In this document: one piece after another, positions 1 to 11,503 of the stretch
How the letters are laid out: every line of letters begins with the position of its first letter
Position numbering within the stretch: the stretch's first letter is position 1
Source: Coenobita brevimanus
Lineage: Eukaryota > Arthropoda > Malacostraca > Decapoda > Coenobitidae
DNA length: 64,000 nucleotides
Direction: 5' to 3'
Assembly (NCBI GenBank): GCA_032717465.1
Contig: CM064713.1
Coordinates: forward strand, 7,487,001 to 7,551,000
Position numbers and translations under genes: made by a program
Notes under the pieces: model-generated
Told to the model about the DNA's origin: nothing
Seen by the model: only the letters and a program-made list of their open reading frames with translations
Databases searched by the model: none

Positions 1-532
1 AAAGTACTGCAGGAGGAAGTCTTGGGAAGTCAACTGCGTCCATTAAGGTTTGTCATTTACTGCACGCATTAATATAGTGCCACCACAGTACACAACGTCT
101 TCCATTTTAGCTATTATTTTTTTGATAATAGACAAAGCGATCGAAGCAATAGATCGTTCTCTTTCACCCATGGCCTGACAAGTACCGATTCCCGTCTAGG
201 CAGGCAATGGGCTCATGATTGGCATCGTTGAACATATCCTATGTAAAAACTCCTTTTCAGTCGCGGTGTCAGTGTGGCCAAGAGCCACGACAATATCCCC
301 TCTAGATGTCCTTGCCAAGACGATTTTGTGGTGGAAGGGCTGTAAGGGTTAGAAGCTCACTTCAGCCTAGGTGAGGAGTGGGTGTCAGTTAGTTGATCCC
401 CTAAGGCTGGGGCTCGAGATATTACGGAACTTTGAATATCTTCAGTCACCTATTGAGGAATAAATAAATGTTACCTCTTAAATTTTTACATGAAGTTAAT
501 AATGCAGCCACTTTCCTACCATCTTTCCACAG
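1..532. other. 5' edge, no gene seen
   Basis: No convincing coding signal, repeat or RNA gene is visible on either strand. The stretch ends in a pyrimidine-rich tract followed by CAG at 530-532, which could be the splice acceptor of the candidate exon that follows. Confidence 0.4.
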
Positions 533-710
533 TCCAGGAGGTTACCAAACAGGGCCTGTGTATGTAACTGCCAACAATACATTACGGTTCAAGTTCGCAT
601 CTCTCTTCATCCTCACGCCAACATTCAGCTACGCAAACGATGTAGATATGGGTGCTGGATCTTCTACCACCATATCCGTCCCATTTAAAGGTTTGTTCCA
701 GCTGTATATA
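533..710 (+). CDS. Candidate upstream exon of the DM4/12-family gene
   Basis: An open frame (residues SPGGYQTGPVYVTANNTLRF at its start) is bounded by a polypyrimidine tract with CAG at 530-532 and a strong donor, ATA|GTAAGT, at 711. The composition (alternating hydrophobic beta-like segments ending in VPFKGLFQLY) resembles the N-terminal part of secreted DM4/12 proteins, which precedes the cysteine domain encoded downstream. The exon ends in phase 0 whereas the exon at 6100 needs one leading base, so at least one further exon would have to lie between them. It could also be a chance ORF: the similarity is judged by eye and is weak. Confidence 0.35.
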
Positions 711-1261
711 GTAAGTAGCCATTATACTGTAAATACACTTTCTTGCAACGTATAATGTTCCACTGCTACCTATACAGCCAATTTTACGCGTTCTCTGTAA
801 TACACAGTATTAGCTGTTGGGATAAGGGTGAGGTATTTTGGCATTCACAGATCCCGCAAACCTACCAATAGCAGCGTAGGCAAGGTGGGGCCAAGCCCTT
901 TTCTGTGGGGCACTATAGGTTTACTATGGACGTGTGTTATTTTGATGTCAACTTTACAGCCGTGCTAGCAATGGTATATGCAGGTCAGGTGCTACAATGC
1001 TTTTACTCTAACTTGACCCATATATTTTTCATTTGCAGCAAATTTCATGTAGCTCAGTGGCAGCAAAACCTTGTTTAATGGTTCTGCATCCTTTCAATAG
1101 CACTTCTTCGTGATTAGCGTCATATCCTGGTGTAAATCGACTGCTAAAACCCAGTACTCAACATACAGTAGAGAGGTAGCAGTTGTAAGCCAAGTTTAAG
1201 TAAAAGTAGCATAGTTGAAACTATACACGATTTTTTAAACATTGTAATCAAAGCTACACTA

Positions 1262-2852
<1,591 letters not shown>

Positions 2853-3039
2853 AACAGACTTCAGCTCAGATTAGGAGGCTATGAAGTGCTGCATCAAAAA
2901 CTCAATGATCCATCACTGCCAGATGTGCAACAAACATTGCCTAGTGCGATAATCTGGCCAGTGCGATGAACAATAACATGCATTCAATATATTTAATAAC
3001 TAATGACTATTTACTAGAACTGTCTTTAAGAAATTATCG

Positions 3040-5195
3040 TTGATTGGGAGGACCTCAGGCAGCATTTCTTTTATTTTCCCCGGAATGATTATTGCTTCAT
3101 GGCCGGGAGCCATCGGAATGTGCCTTGCGCATTCTCTCGGGCATGGAAGCATACATTCCTTTCTCATATCCTTTGACTAATGCAAGAAAGCCTTGGTTTA
3201 ATCACGCATGTTCTAATGCTGTCAGCAACAAGGAGAGGGCCTATAAAAGGTGCTGGAGCCAACCCACCCCTGAATCACATCTTTTACACGTTTCCGCCCG
3301 GAATCGTGCTAAGTCTGTTCTTCGCTCTCCGTAATAAATGCTCTCAACACTCCAACTCGAATTCTTCCCACTCCTTCTGGCACCTTACCAAAAACCTTGC
3401 TAACAACTTTACCTCATCATCCTTCTCTCCTCTTTTCTACTCTGATGGCTCTGTAGTTATTTCATCTACTGATAAAGCAGATCTCTTCGCTCAGACTTTC
3501 TCCTCCAATTCCACCTTAGACGATTCCGGTGCTGTTCCTCCGTCACTTTCCCCCTCTGACTTCCTCATGGCTGACATTAAAATTTCTTCAGCTAATGTAT
3601 TTTCTGCCATCACAGGCCTCAATACTAACAAGGCATATGGGACTGATGGAGTCCCTCCTGTTGTTCTCAAGAACTGTGCTTCTGCGCTTACACCCTGCAT
3701 AGGCAAACTCCTTTGCCTTTTTTTATCAACTTGTACCTTTCCTTCTAGCAGGAAGTTTGCTCTCATTCAGCCAGTCCCAAAGAAGGGTGACCATTCTCAA
3801 TCCTCTATCGTCCAATTGCTTTAACATCCTGTATCTCAACAGTATTCGAGTCAGTTCTTAATATCACAACCTTCTTTCTGATTGTCAGTATGGGTTCCAT
3901 CAGGGACGATCCACTGGCGATCTTCTCACCTACCTTTGAGACTCCTGGTCATCCTCCTTTCTGGACTTTGGCGAAAGCTTTGCCATTGCTCTTGACATCT
4001 CAAAGGCTTTCCATCGAGTTCGGCATAAATCTATAATTTCCAAACTGCACTCTTGCGGTTTCTATCCTTTTATAATGTGCCTTCATCTCCAGCTTCCTTT
4101 TTGGTTGTTCTATAGCCACTGTTGTAGAAGGCCATCGTTCTTCTCCTAAATCTATCAACAATGGTGTTCCTCAGGGCTCTGTCCTATCACCAACTCTCTT
4201 CCTTTTATTCATGAATGACCTTTTAAGCTGTACATCTAACCCTATCCACTCATATGCTGATGACTCCACCCTTCACCTTTCCATTTGGTTCCCGCAACGC
4301 CCATCTCAGCAGTTACTTCAACAAACAGGGGATGAGGCTATGGCACACCTAATGTCTGACTTGGCTCATATCTCTGACTGGGGTAAAAATAATCTTGTTT
4401 TTAATATTAAGCATCAAGAACTCAGTTCTTACACCTATCAACGCAACAAAATCTTCCACAGGTATACCCACTGATGTTTAATAATATTCAGCTTAATCCT
4501 GCATCATCCTTGAACATGCTTGGGGCTTCATTTACTCGGGACTTGTCTTGGAAAGATCACATTACATCTCTTGTAAAATCTGCTTCCAAGAGATTAGGTG
4601 TGCTAAGCCGACTCCGTTCCTTCTTTACCCCTGACAATTGTTGACTCTATACAGGGGTTTTATTCGCCCCTGCGTGAAGTACAACTCTCATGTTTGGGGA
4701 GGTTCCCCACATACAGCTATTCTCAATAGAGTGGAGTCAAAGGCTTTTCGTCTCATTAAACTCTCCTCCTCTTACTGACTCCCTTCAACCTCTGTCTCTT
4801 TGCCGCACTGTTGCATCTTCATCTCTTTCCTATTGTTACTTCAGTGGTCACTGCTCCTCTGAACTGTCTGCATGCATTCCTCCACCTCTACGACGGGCGA
4901 GTAGCAGCAAACTCTCATCCCTTTTCTGTCCAACTCTCTAATGCAAGAGTTAACCGTTACTCCCAGTCCTTCATTTATGCAACAGGTCAACTCTGGAACT
5001 GTCTCCATGTCTGTATTTTCTGCTTCCTATGATCTCCAGCTCTTCAAGCGCAGTATGTCCAGGCATCTCGAAATGATTGGATCTTGAATTTGGCTCTCTC
5101 TTGTATTTTGCTTTTCTCTTGGAGGGAACAGTTATTGCGGGCTCGATGCCTTTGGTTCCTTCTTCCTCACATAAAAAATATAAAAAAATCAACTA
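3040..5195 (+). mobile_element. LINE C copy 1 (Jockey-like), degenerate
   Basis: A decayed non-LTR retrotransposon RT region. Successive frames show NSSHSFWHLTKNLANNF, a RT fingers region (TNKAYGTDGVPPVVLKN, FALIQPVPKKGD), GFHQGRSTGDLLTYL, DISKAFHRVRHKSI, INNGVPQGSVLSPTLFLLF and the catalytic box YADD at about 4253. Frameshifts and stops separate these pieces. The 3' end is A-rich near 5170-5190. The PQGSVLSP and SYADD style suggests the Jockey/CR1 group. The sequence from about 3040 matches LINE C copy 2, which is split between 8980-9016 and 25315-26004. It is an intronic fossil. Confidence 0.8.
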
Positions 5196-5861
5196 TCACA
5201 TTGACTCTCATTGTCTGTTGCCAGTATGATCTCACTGAAATATCAAAGTAATTGGTAAGTGTTGTGAATAAATATTTCTATTAAGCTACAAACGGTGATA
5301 ATTGTTTTAATGAAAGTTATTTCTTTTGTTTCCATTGCATTAATTTTATAAAATGAATTCAGTGTAATATATGGGAAATACTTTGCATATTTCTACTATA
5401 CATGGTGATTTTAGTTTCAGTGAAATTTATTTCTTTTGTTTCTAATGCATTGTTTATAAATGTTGCTTTCAGATTTATTATAGGAAATATACCTTGAACA
5501 AACGTAATTCATATTAATGTGTATTCTTATATGTTCATGCTATTATTTTTTATTTAAACTGGAGGACTGGGTGTAGTTTTTAACAAGTTCAAAACATTTG
5601 GCTCGCCAGCTGAGTAACAGCATTTTCTGCTCCTAGTCCATCCAAGGTGACCGGCCCCTGATATAACACTGATCCAATGAGAATTAAGTGAAATATACAA
5701 TGTAACTGCACGTGGAAAAATCACACTTTCGTGAAATATGGACTATGTAAGAGGATCAATATCAGAGTCTGTTATACACGCGTAGCTACGCCAGTGTCAA
5801 ATGATCTTACAAGATTTTTGTTGTCTTTGGGCGTGAGATTTCTTGCGCTCTGAAAGTTTTT
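5196..5861. other. Intronic AT-rich DNA with a short direct repeat
   Basis: No gene is seen. Two imperfect copies of a roughly 55-bp segment (about 5298-5350 and 5406-5461, sharing TTATTTCTTTTGTTTC) lie about 108 bp apart. Confidence 0.5.
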
Positions 5862-6060
5862 AACCCCTTCAGTCCGATGACATACCTTCACATTTATTGT
5901 TACCAGCAGACCAGTTTTTCAGTCTAAGACAGATCTTTAGTAGTGAAGGAGTTAATCAAGACTATGCATAACCTTTCCAGTTCCAAACGTCTCTTCAGAT
6001 CTGAGTTAATCCGTCTGGAAGTATCAGTAACAACGTATAACACGTCATCGGACTGAAATT
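5862..6060. mobile_element. Foldback MITE-like element
   Basis: Inverted arms TTCAGTCCGATGAC (5868-5881) and GTCATCGGACTGAA (6044-6057) bound about 190 bp. A second, inner pairing (TTAACCCCTTCA near 5860 with TGAAGGAGTTAA near 5944) is also present. There is no transposase. The arms end about 40 bp before the acceptor of the exon at 6100. Confidence 0.55.
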
Positions 6061-6099
6061 TATATATTTTTCAATGCTAACCAAATATGGTGTTTGCAG

Positions 6100-6184
6100 T
6101 TAACCTGGACGAATTGGGACAGATCTCAGACGCCAACGCTTCTAACCCGGTGACAGAAGGGGAGGAGAATGCAGAAGGGCAGAG
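6100..6184 (+). CDS. DM4/12-family gene, internal exon
   Basis: An 85-bp exon with acceptor TTTGCAG| at 6099 and donor AG|GTGAGG at 6184/6185. The frame reads NLDELGQISDANASNPVT followed by EGEENAEGQR. It ends with AG, so the arginine codon is completed by the first base (A) of the next exon at 6781, giving GQR-DTLYRL without a frame break. That phase match between independently chosen splice sites is the main evidence. The acidic, Asn/Ser-rich stretch would be a linker ahead of the cysteine domain. Its 5' partner is unknown and would have to end in phase 1. Confidence 0.6.
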
Positions 6185-6680
6185 GTGAGGTGGGGAGGAA
6201 ACGGGGGAAAGAGGGAGAGGACGAGGGGAGGGAAGAGCAGTGAGGAAGGAAAGCAGAAAGAAGAGGAAGGGAAGGTAGTTGAGGGGTGTGGGGAGGGCGA
6301 AAGGAAGAGAAGGAAGAGGGAGGAGGGGAAAGGATAGGGAAGATGAAACGGAAAAGTGGGGTGAGGGAAAACTACAAAGGAGGGGAGGAAAGGAGGGATA
6401 GAGGAAGAGGGAAGAAGGGGAAGGAGGAAGGAGGGAGAACAGGGCTCAAGAAGGGGAATAGGTATGATTGGATGGAATGGAGAAGGTAGAATAGGGAAAA
6501 TTTATAGGATAAAATTGGGATGAAAAGGGAGGAAGATGTGGGCGCAGGGAGTGGCAAATGGGGGAGGAGAGAGAGAGACAGAAGGAAGCGTTGGAAAGGG
6601 AGTTAGAATATCCGATATGAGAGTATTCAAGGAAAAAAGAAAGAGAGAGGTATTGTCAGGAAGGAGACGGAGGGAAGTAA
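6185..6680. repeat. Purine-rich (G/A) low-complexity intron tract
   Basis: About 500 bp of nearly uninterrupted GGA/GAA/GGAG sequence on the + strand starts right after the donor at 6185. ORFs here (E/G/K/R-rich, or S/P/L/F-rich in antisense) reflect composition and are not genes. Confidence 0.85.
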
Positions 6681-6780
6681 TGCAAGACGGCTAGTGGCAA
6701 TATCTCAAACCTGTGTTGCATATTCCCTTTAAACATATTCTTAATATCGTCCAATTTCACGCCCAGTTTCACACCTACAG

Positions 6781-6927
6781 AGATACGCTGTATCGCCTGA
6801 TGGAAACGGTGGTGGACATGAGCGGGCTGGATGGTCGGGCGTGTTTGTTAAGGCTTATCTGTGAGACTGCACGAAGCCCTATTCAGAATGGAGGATTTCT
6901 GGGAGAAATTTTACAGCTATTGCTAAG
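6781..6927 (+). CDS. DM4/12 domain exon (arthropod secreted cysteine domain family)
   Basis: A 147-bp exon with acceptor CCTACAG|A at 6780 and donor AG|GTAGGT at 6928. The translation contains the family signature: DTLYRLMETVVDMSGLDGRA, then C-LLRLICE and FLGEILQLLL. In DM4/12 (DUF1676-like short arthropod) proteins the pattern is LY..lE..ld..GldGraCllR.iCE...., then gllGeil..ll.p, and it matches position by position, including two of the four conserved cysteines. The remaining two lie in the next exon. The function of the family is not established; members are usually predicted secreted or membrane-anchored proteins. Phase in is 1 base, phase out is 2 bases, matching both neighbours. A decayed partial copy of this exon lies in the following intron. 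Confidence 0.82.
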
Positions 6928-6948
6928 GTAGGTTGTTTACTTTCTCTG

Positions 6949-6972
6949 ATGATGATGATGATGATGATGACT

Positions 6973-7020
<48 letters not shown>
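6949..7020. repeat. (GAT)n and (CT)n microsatellites
   Basis: About eight GAT units (6949-6970) and about 22 CT units (6975-7019) sit in the intron between the DM4/12 exon and its decayed copy. Confidence 0.95.
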
Positions 7021-7021
<1 letters not shown>

Positions 7022-7033
7022 ATGTCTATGTGA

Positions 7034-7116
7034 TAAGGCTTATCTGTGACGCCACGAAGCCCGGTACAGAACGGGATATTTCTCTGAAAGGCTTTACAGC
7101 TATTCTTTCAGTAGGT
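7034..7116 (+). pseudogene. Decayed partial copy of the DM4/12 exon
   Basis: The segment reads RLICDATKPGTERDISLKGF and aligns with 6848-6932 of the functional exon (AAGGCTTATCTGTGA, ACGAAGCCC, ACAGAA/CAGAAT, TTTACAGCTATT). The first conserved cysteine and the donor site are lost and several indels are present. It is best read as an old tandem duplication of part of the exon into the intron. An alternative exon is unlikely because the conserved residues are eroded. Confidence 0.6.
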
Positions 7117-7618
7117 AAATTATTATATTTGCCAAACTGATAATATATTGTTACAGTTTCCGAGGAAAAAAACTGCTTTGCATTGTTCTTGGTTTCATTT
7201 TCGTTCTTTTTACCAAGGCTCGGTGTCACGGCCTGGGGCATTTATACCTGAGCCGATTGAGCAAAAAATTATTAATACGTATGGCACCCGGGCCTGGTGT
7301 TTGTAGACACCTTCCATTAAGGTTTTAAACATGATTTTATGGCCCCCCAAAAGGTAAGACTATAGGGGCTCGACCACCAGACGGCATATCATCCATCCTA
7401 ACAGAGACGTGTTCTCCTCAGCCTTGAGCCCAATTAAGGTCCAGGGCGAGTTCAGTTCGAACATGCTCTCTAACTTGTTATACGTGCCCAAGAGAAGAAA
7501 GACCTTGTGCTTAGTCTGTATGGGGTTACTGTGCAAGAAACAAACCTTGGGAAACACACAGTATCTGCTCACAAATGTTGTCTCTTTAGTTCTTCACCCT
7601 ACCCTCCCTCCCCCCCTC

Positions 7619-7667
<49 letters not shown>

Positions 7668-7713
7668 CCATCCCCACCTTACTTTCTAATACTAATTTCT
7701 GTTGTTATTTCAG
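7117..7713. other. Intron before the last DM4/12 exon, with a (CT)n tract
   Basis: No gene is seen. A (CT)n run of about 45 bp occupies 7621-7665. The intron ends in TTGTTATTTCAG at 7713. Confidence 0.6.
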
Positions 7714-7837
7714 CCCGCACCATTCGAACAGCGCAGGCCTGAAGGAATATATAGCAGCCGAACAAGATGGAAAGCTTGGCGAACCATCTGCTTGTATCAC
7801 TTATCATAAAAAATGCCCTTACTCGTTCTTCTCTTAA
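7714..7837 (+). CDS. DM4/12-family gene, terminal exon
   Basis: The exon begins after TTATTTCAG. The leading C completes the AG carried over from 6927, giving serine and the sequence LLL-SPHHSNSAGLKEYIAAEQ, then ACITYHKKCPYSFFS and a TAA stop at 7835-7837. This reproduces the end of DM4/12 domains (a LxP segment, an EY..AE helix, then two cysteines in C....y..CP.sl). Together the two exons supply all four expected cysteines and the expected domain length of roughly 90 residues. Polyadenylation is probably signalled by AATAAA near 7971-7976. Confidence 0.77.
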
Positions 7838-8023
7838 CGCTTCAACCCGACGACGTCTTCCTTATTTACGAACCTTAAAGGAGATTTTTCCATGCGAGAG
7901 ATTAAAAATATTCTACATTTCCTGTAAGAGGTCTCTCCCATGCTGCATATGGCTGCCTTGTGGTAACTGTAATAAAATATAAAAGATTCGTCACTGCAAT
8001 GTAAATGTATCTCCCTCCCTCCC

Positions 8024-8029
<6 letters not shown>

Positions 8030-8103
<74 letters not shown>

Positions 8104-8187
8104 TATAGCACTTATATTATTATTATTATTGTATTCGTTGTTATCGCATTTAAATGATGTATTATTTATACTATTTATTTTATATTC

Positions 8188-8250
<63 letters not shown>
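8030..8250. repeat. (CT)n and (TA)n microsatellites
   Basis: A CT run of about 70 bp (8030-8102) and a TA run (about 8191-8248) lie between the last DM4/12 exon and LINE C copy 2. Confidence 0.95.
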
Positions 8251-8251
<1 letters not shown>

Positions 8252-8299
8252 CTTTTAGATAATAAAATGTATCAGTCATTTAGATTTCTTAATATGTAT

Positions 8300-9016
8300 C
8301 CTTATTATTTTGTTTTATCAGCAACCACACCTTCTCTTCCTAATTGAGACACAGCTGTCTGAGAACACTGAGAGCAAACCCTTCTCTGTATCCTCCTACT
8401 TTCTCTATACTCATTTCAAAGCCAATGGTAACTGTTGTGTATATGAACGTAACGACTTATCATGCTCTCATGTTCCTGAACTTGATTCTTCTGAATTCTC
8501 GGCTCTCTGGCTTCGGCTTTCCTGTCATTCTCAGACCAAATATATCTGTGCTATTTACTTATCCCCTAATTCCACTATGAAAAATTCTTCAACTATCTTG
8601 CTTGTACGATGGAACACATCCTATCCATTTCTCCTTTTCCTGAAATCTCCTTTCTAGGAGATTTCAATATTCACCACCACCTTTGGCTCTCCTCTCCATT
8701 CACTCATCCACCTGGTGAACAAGCCTACATTTTTTCCGTCCTTAATGACCTTAAGCAGCTTGTACAGCACCCTACCGGTATCCCTGACCGCCTTGGAGAG
8801 AGTTCCAACATATCTGACCTCTTCCTTACAACTAATCCTTCTGCTTATGCTGTAAGTCATTCCTCTCCGTTGGGCTTCTTCAATCACAATCTTATCATCT
8901 TAACCCGTCCTATCGCTCCAGTACGGCATCTGGACCCTCCAAAGAAACGTCGGTTGTAGCACTTTGGAGCTGCTGATTGGGAGGTCCTCAGGCAGTACTT
9001 CTTTGATTTTCCCTGG
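8300..9016 (+). mobile_element. LINE C copy 2, 5' part (endonuclease), split by the BEL element
   Basis: The APE-type endonuclease domain of a Jockey-like LINE, which nicks target DNA. The segments LFLIETQLSEN, SALWLRL and, after a frameshift near 8600, FLGDFNIHHHLWLSS (the GDFN motif) and SDLFLTTNP are visible. The SDH box is degraded to a FNHN-like sequence. The sequence stops at CCTGG (9012-9016) and resumes at 25315, so the 16.3-kb BEL element landed inside it. Confidence 0.8.
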
Positions 9017-9938
9017 TGTGAAAAATATTTGATGTACACAAGTCGGTATCCTCAGCCGGGGCACCAAAATGTGAAAAATATTTAATGTATAAAAGTCGGT
9101 ATCCTCAGCCGGGGCACCACAATCTCAGAAATTTCTAGTATTTTCTGATAAACAACTCGTAGGTCGCTACTCATCCCTAAAGTTGTCCTTAAGCAAATTC
9201 AAACAAGTCTCATAGGGTTAGGTGAACCATAACTTAACCTTAACTCACCTACAGTAACTATTTCTCTTCTATCTCTAGCTAATCCCCCCTTGAAGTGGCC
9301 AATTCGTAAAGGTTACTTAGCTAGTGAAGAGGGAGTGTCGGACAACTGATGACGAACAGACTGCTTTTCTGAAGTTGCTTGAGCAATCAAGTGTCCTTAA
9401 GGTGCGTATGTACAACGTGCTAGCTTGACTTTGTCTACGAGCAGAGTGCGTGAACGTGGCAGGCCCCAGTTCCTCATAGAATTTTAGGGGTGCCAACTAT
9501 TAATAAATTACAGTACTAAATACAGTTTGATTACATCATGATATATACAGGGTGAATCTAACAAATTGATCTTAGTTTAATTAAACTAAAGTTAAACCAA
9601 ATATTCCCTTTAACTATGTTAATATCTTAAATCCACATCTGCCTTACACGAAAACCTTTTCATCCTCGCCACGTCATCTAACGTGCAGATGCAGTTTAGG
9701 TCAGTGGAAAATTCCATATAATTACATGTATATATAATATAGTAGTTGTTCACGAGGGTTAAACGCAGTAGCATTTAATTTATCAATAACAAGAATTATT
9801 AAAGAGAACGTAATTTCTGGGTTATAAAAGCCACTTGAACAATTGACAACGGTCTCTAGTTTTCCTCTGCTTCAAACCAGGGATGACTGCTATAAAAAGT
9901 AGAGAGTGCAACTGCTCTTGGGGAAAATATTTCCCACA
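9017..9938 (-). repeat. BEL/Pao 3' LTR (922 bp)
   Basis: Bounded by TGTGAAAAATATTT at the low-coordinate end and AATATTTCCCACA at the high end. It matches 22417-25314 once the two DNA insertions there are subtracted (about 913 bp). The low-coordinate end holds a tandem pair of a roughly 54-bp unit. Confidence 0.93.
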
Positions 9939-10329
9939 GTTTTGGGGCTGGGCAGAAAATGATACGCTGTATCATGTCATGTGACCCTTAGCCAGGAGTT
10001 CCCTCCATGGATCTCGAGAACCCTGTGTTGCGGCCCTTCTCAGTCACGCATCCTGACCCATTTGATCTTCACCATCCCCTGGATCCGGAGTGGCCGCTAT
10101 CTCAAGGGGTACCAGTTTATCAATAGTTTTTATACTGGTATGTCCCCTACATTTTATTTTTACGAGTCTCAGCACCCCCTCTGAATCTGGGTGCGTGGAG
10201 ATCACTTTAGCTAATGGCCACTAGATCTTTGTTGTTCGGTTTTTACTAAGACCACATCCCCTGTGTTTATAACAGATTTGTTGCTGGCAGCCTGAGCCCC
10301 ATAAAATCTTTCTCGTAGGCTCAAAAGAT

Positions 10330-11498
10330 ATTCATCGCTTCAATGTCTATTTCAAGTATCCAACACCCTTTTCAGACGATGATATCCCTCCCGCAGATGT
10401 TGTTCTAAATCATTATTTTCTATGTTAGAATCATCAGCTTCTTCCTTGATATCCACACAAGGCATCGGATGGAGCTTCCTGCCATATAACATATAAGTTG
10501 GTGTTAAGGCCTCTAGCGAGACGCTAGTGTCATCTAGATAAGTCAGGGATCTATTATTAATCCTAGTTTCAGTTTCAGTTACTACCGTTCTTAATTCTTC
10601 TCTCGTGATCTTAGTTCTGTGTAATGTTTTCCTCAGACAGTTCTTGACAATACCAATCAATCGTTCGGTAAATCCATTTTGCCACGGAGCTCCTGGAGCC
10701 ACGAACTGCCAGGAATAACTTTGGACTCCCAGCGCCGACTCAACCTTTGGGTCATTCATTATGTTCAACAGTAAAGGTGCTGCTCCAACAAAAATAGTTC
10801 CGTTGTCGATTATTAACTTGCCAGGACAAGACCTAGTGGCAAATCTTCAGAAGACATTGAGGAATGTCTCTGAGCTCAGATCTTCCGCTATTTCTAGATG
10901 GACTGCCCTTGTGTAGGCACAAGTAAATAGACAAATGTAAACTTTATGGGGAGTTTCCTCACCCGTAACAGTTATAGCCCCTATGTAGTGCACTCCTGTT
11001 ACTTGGAAGGGCCGACTTACATTTACCCTATCCCTTGGTAGGGCCGGTGGTCCTGGGTAGTCGTATGGTCGTTGCTCCTACCTCCTACAAATGATGCAGT
11101 TTTTGAGATATTTTTTAATGACCTGTCTACCCTTAGGAATCCAATACCTTTCCTGAATTTGGGACAGGGTCTGCAGCACACTTCCATGGAGAGTGGAATC
11201 ATGGGCTTCTTTTATAATTAGTTGTACAAAGCATCCGCTCTTGGGTAATAAAATGGGGTGTTTGGTTTGGATGGGCAAGTCAGCCTTTACCAATCGGCCC
11301 CGACATCGTATCAGACCTTTTCCGTCTACGAACAAGCCTAAATCCTTTATCAGCTTATTCCTGTTTCCAGTGCCTTGGCCTAAAAGGTTATATATTTCTC
11401 TGTAATAGTTCTTTTGTATTCTTTTCAGCCAGTATTCTAGGGCATCTAACTTCTGAAACCCCACGTTCTTATTCAAAAATTCAACAACCAATTTAGTA
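10330..11498 (-). pseudogene. BEL/Pao integrase and C-terminal domain (degenerate)
   Basis: The 3' part of pol. The zinc-binding and core regions are visible as GRLVKADLPIQTKHPILLPK, then AHDSTLHGSVLQTL (His pair) and CIICRR (Cys pair). A broken catalytic core is followed by GAPWQNGFTERLIGIVKNCL, which carries the catalytic glutamate, and then a DUF5641-like tail (YGRKLHPMP ... TGDVVLVKTEQQR). Integrase inserts the cDNA into the host genome. Stops around 10770-11077 break the core. The upstream end of this domain lies beyond the G1 insertion, at 16765 and above. Confidence 0.8.
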
Positions 11499-11503
11499 GT
11501 GTT

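Noticed and set aside
468..755. A complete 95-residue gene
   Set aside because: The start codon lies upstream of a strong splice acceptor and the last part runs past a strong donor. At best an exon (533-710) is supported.
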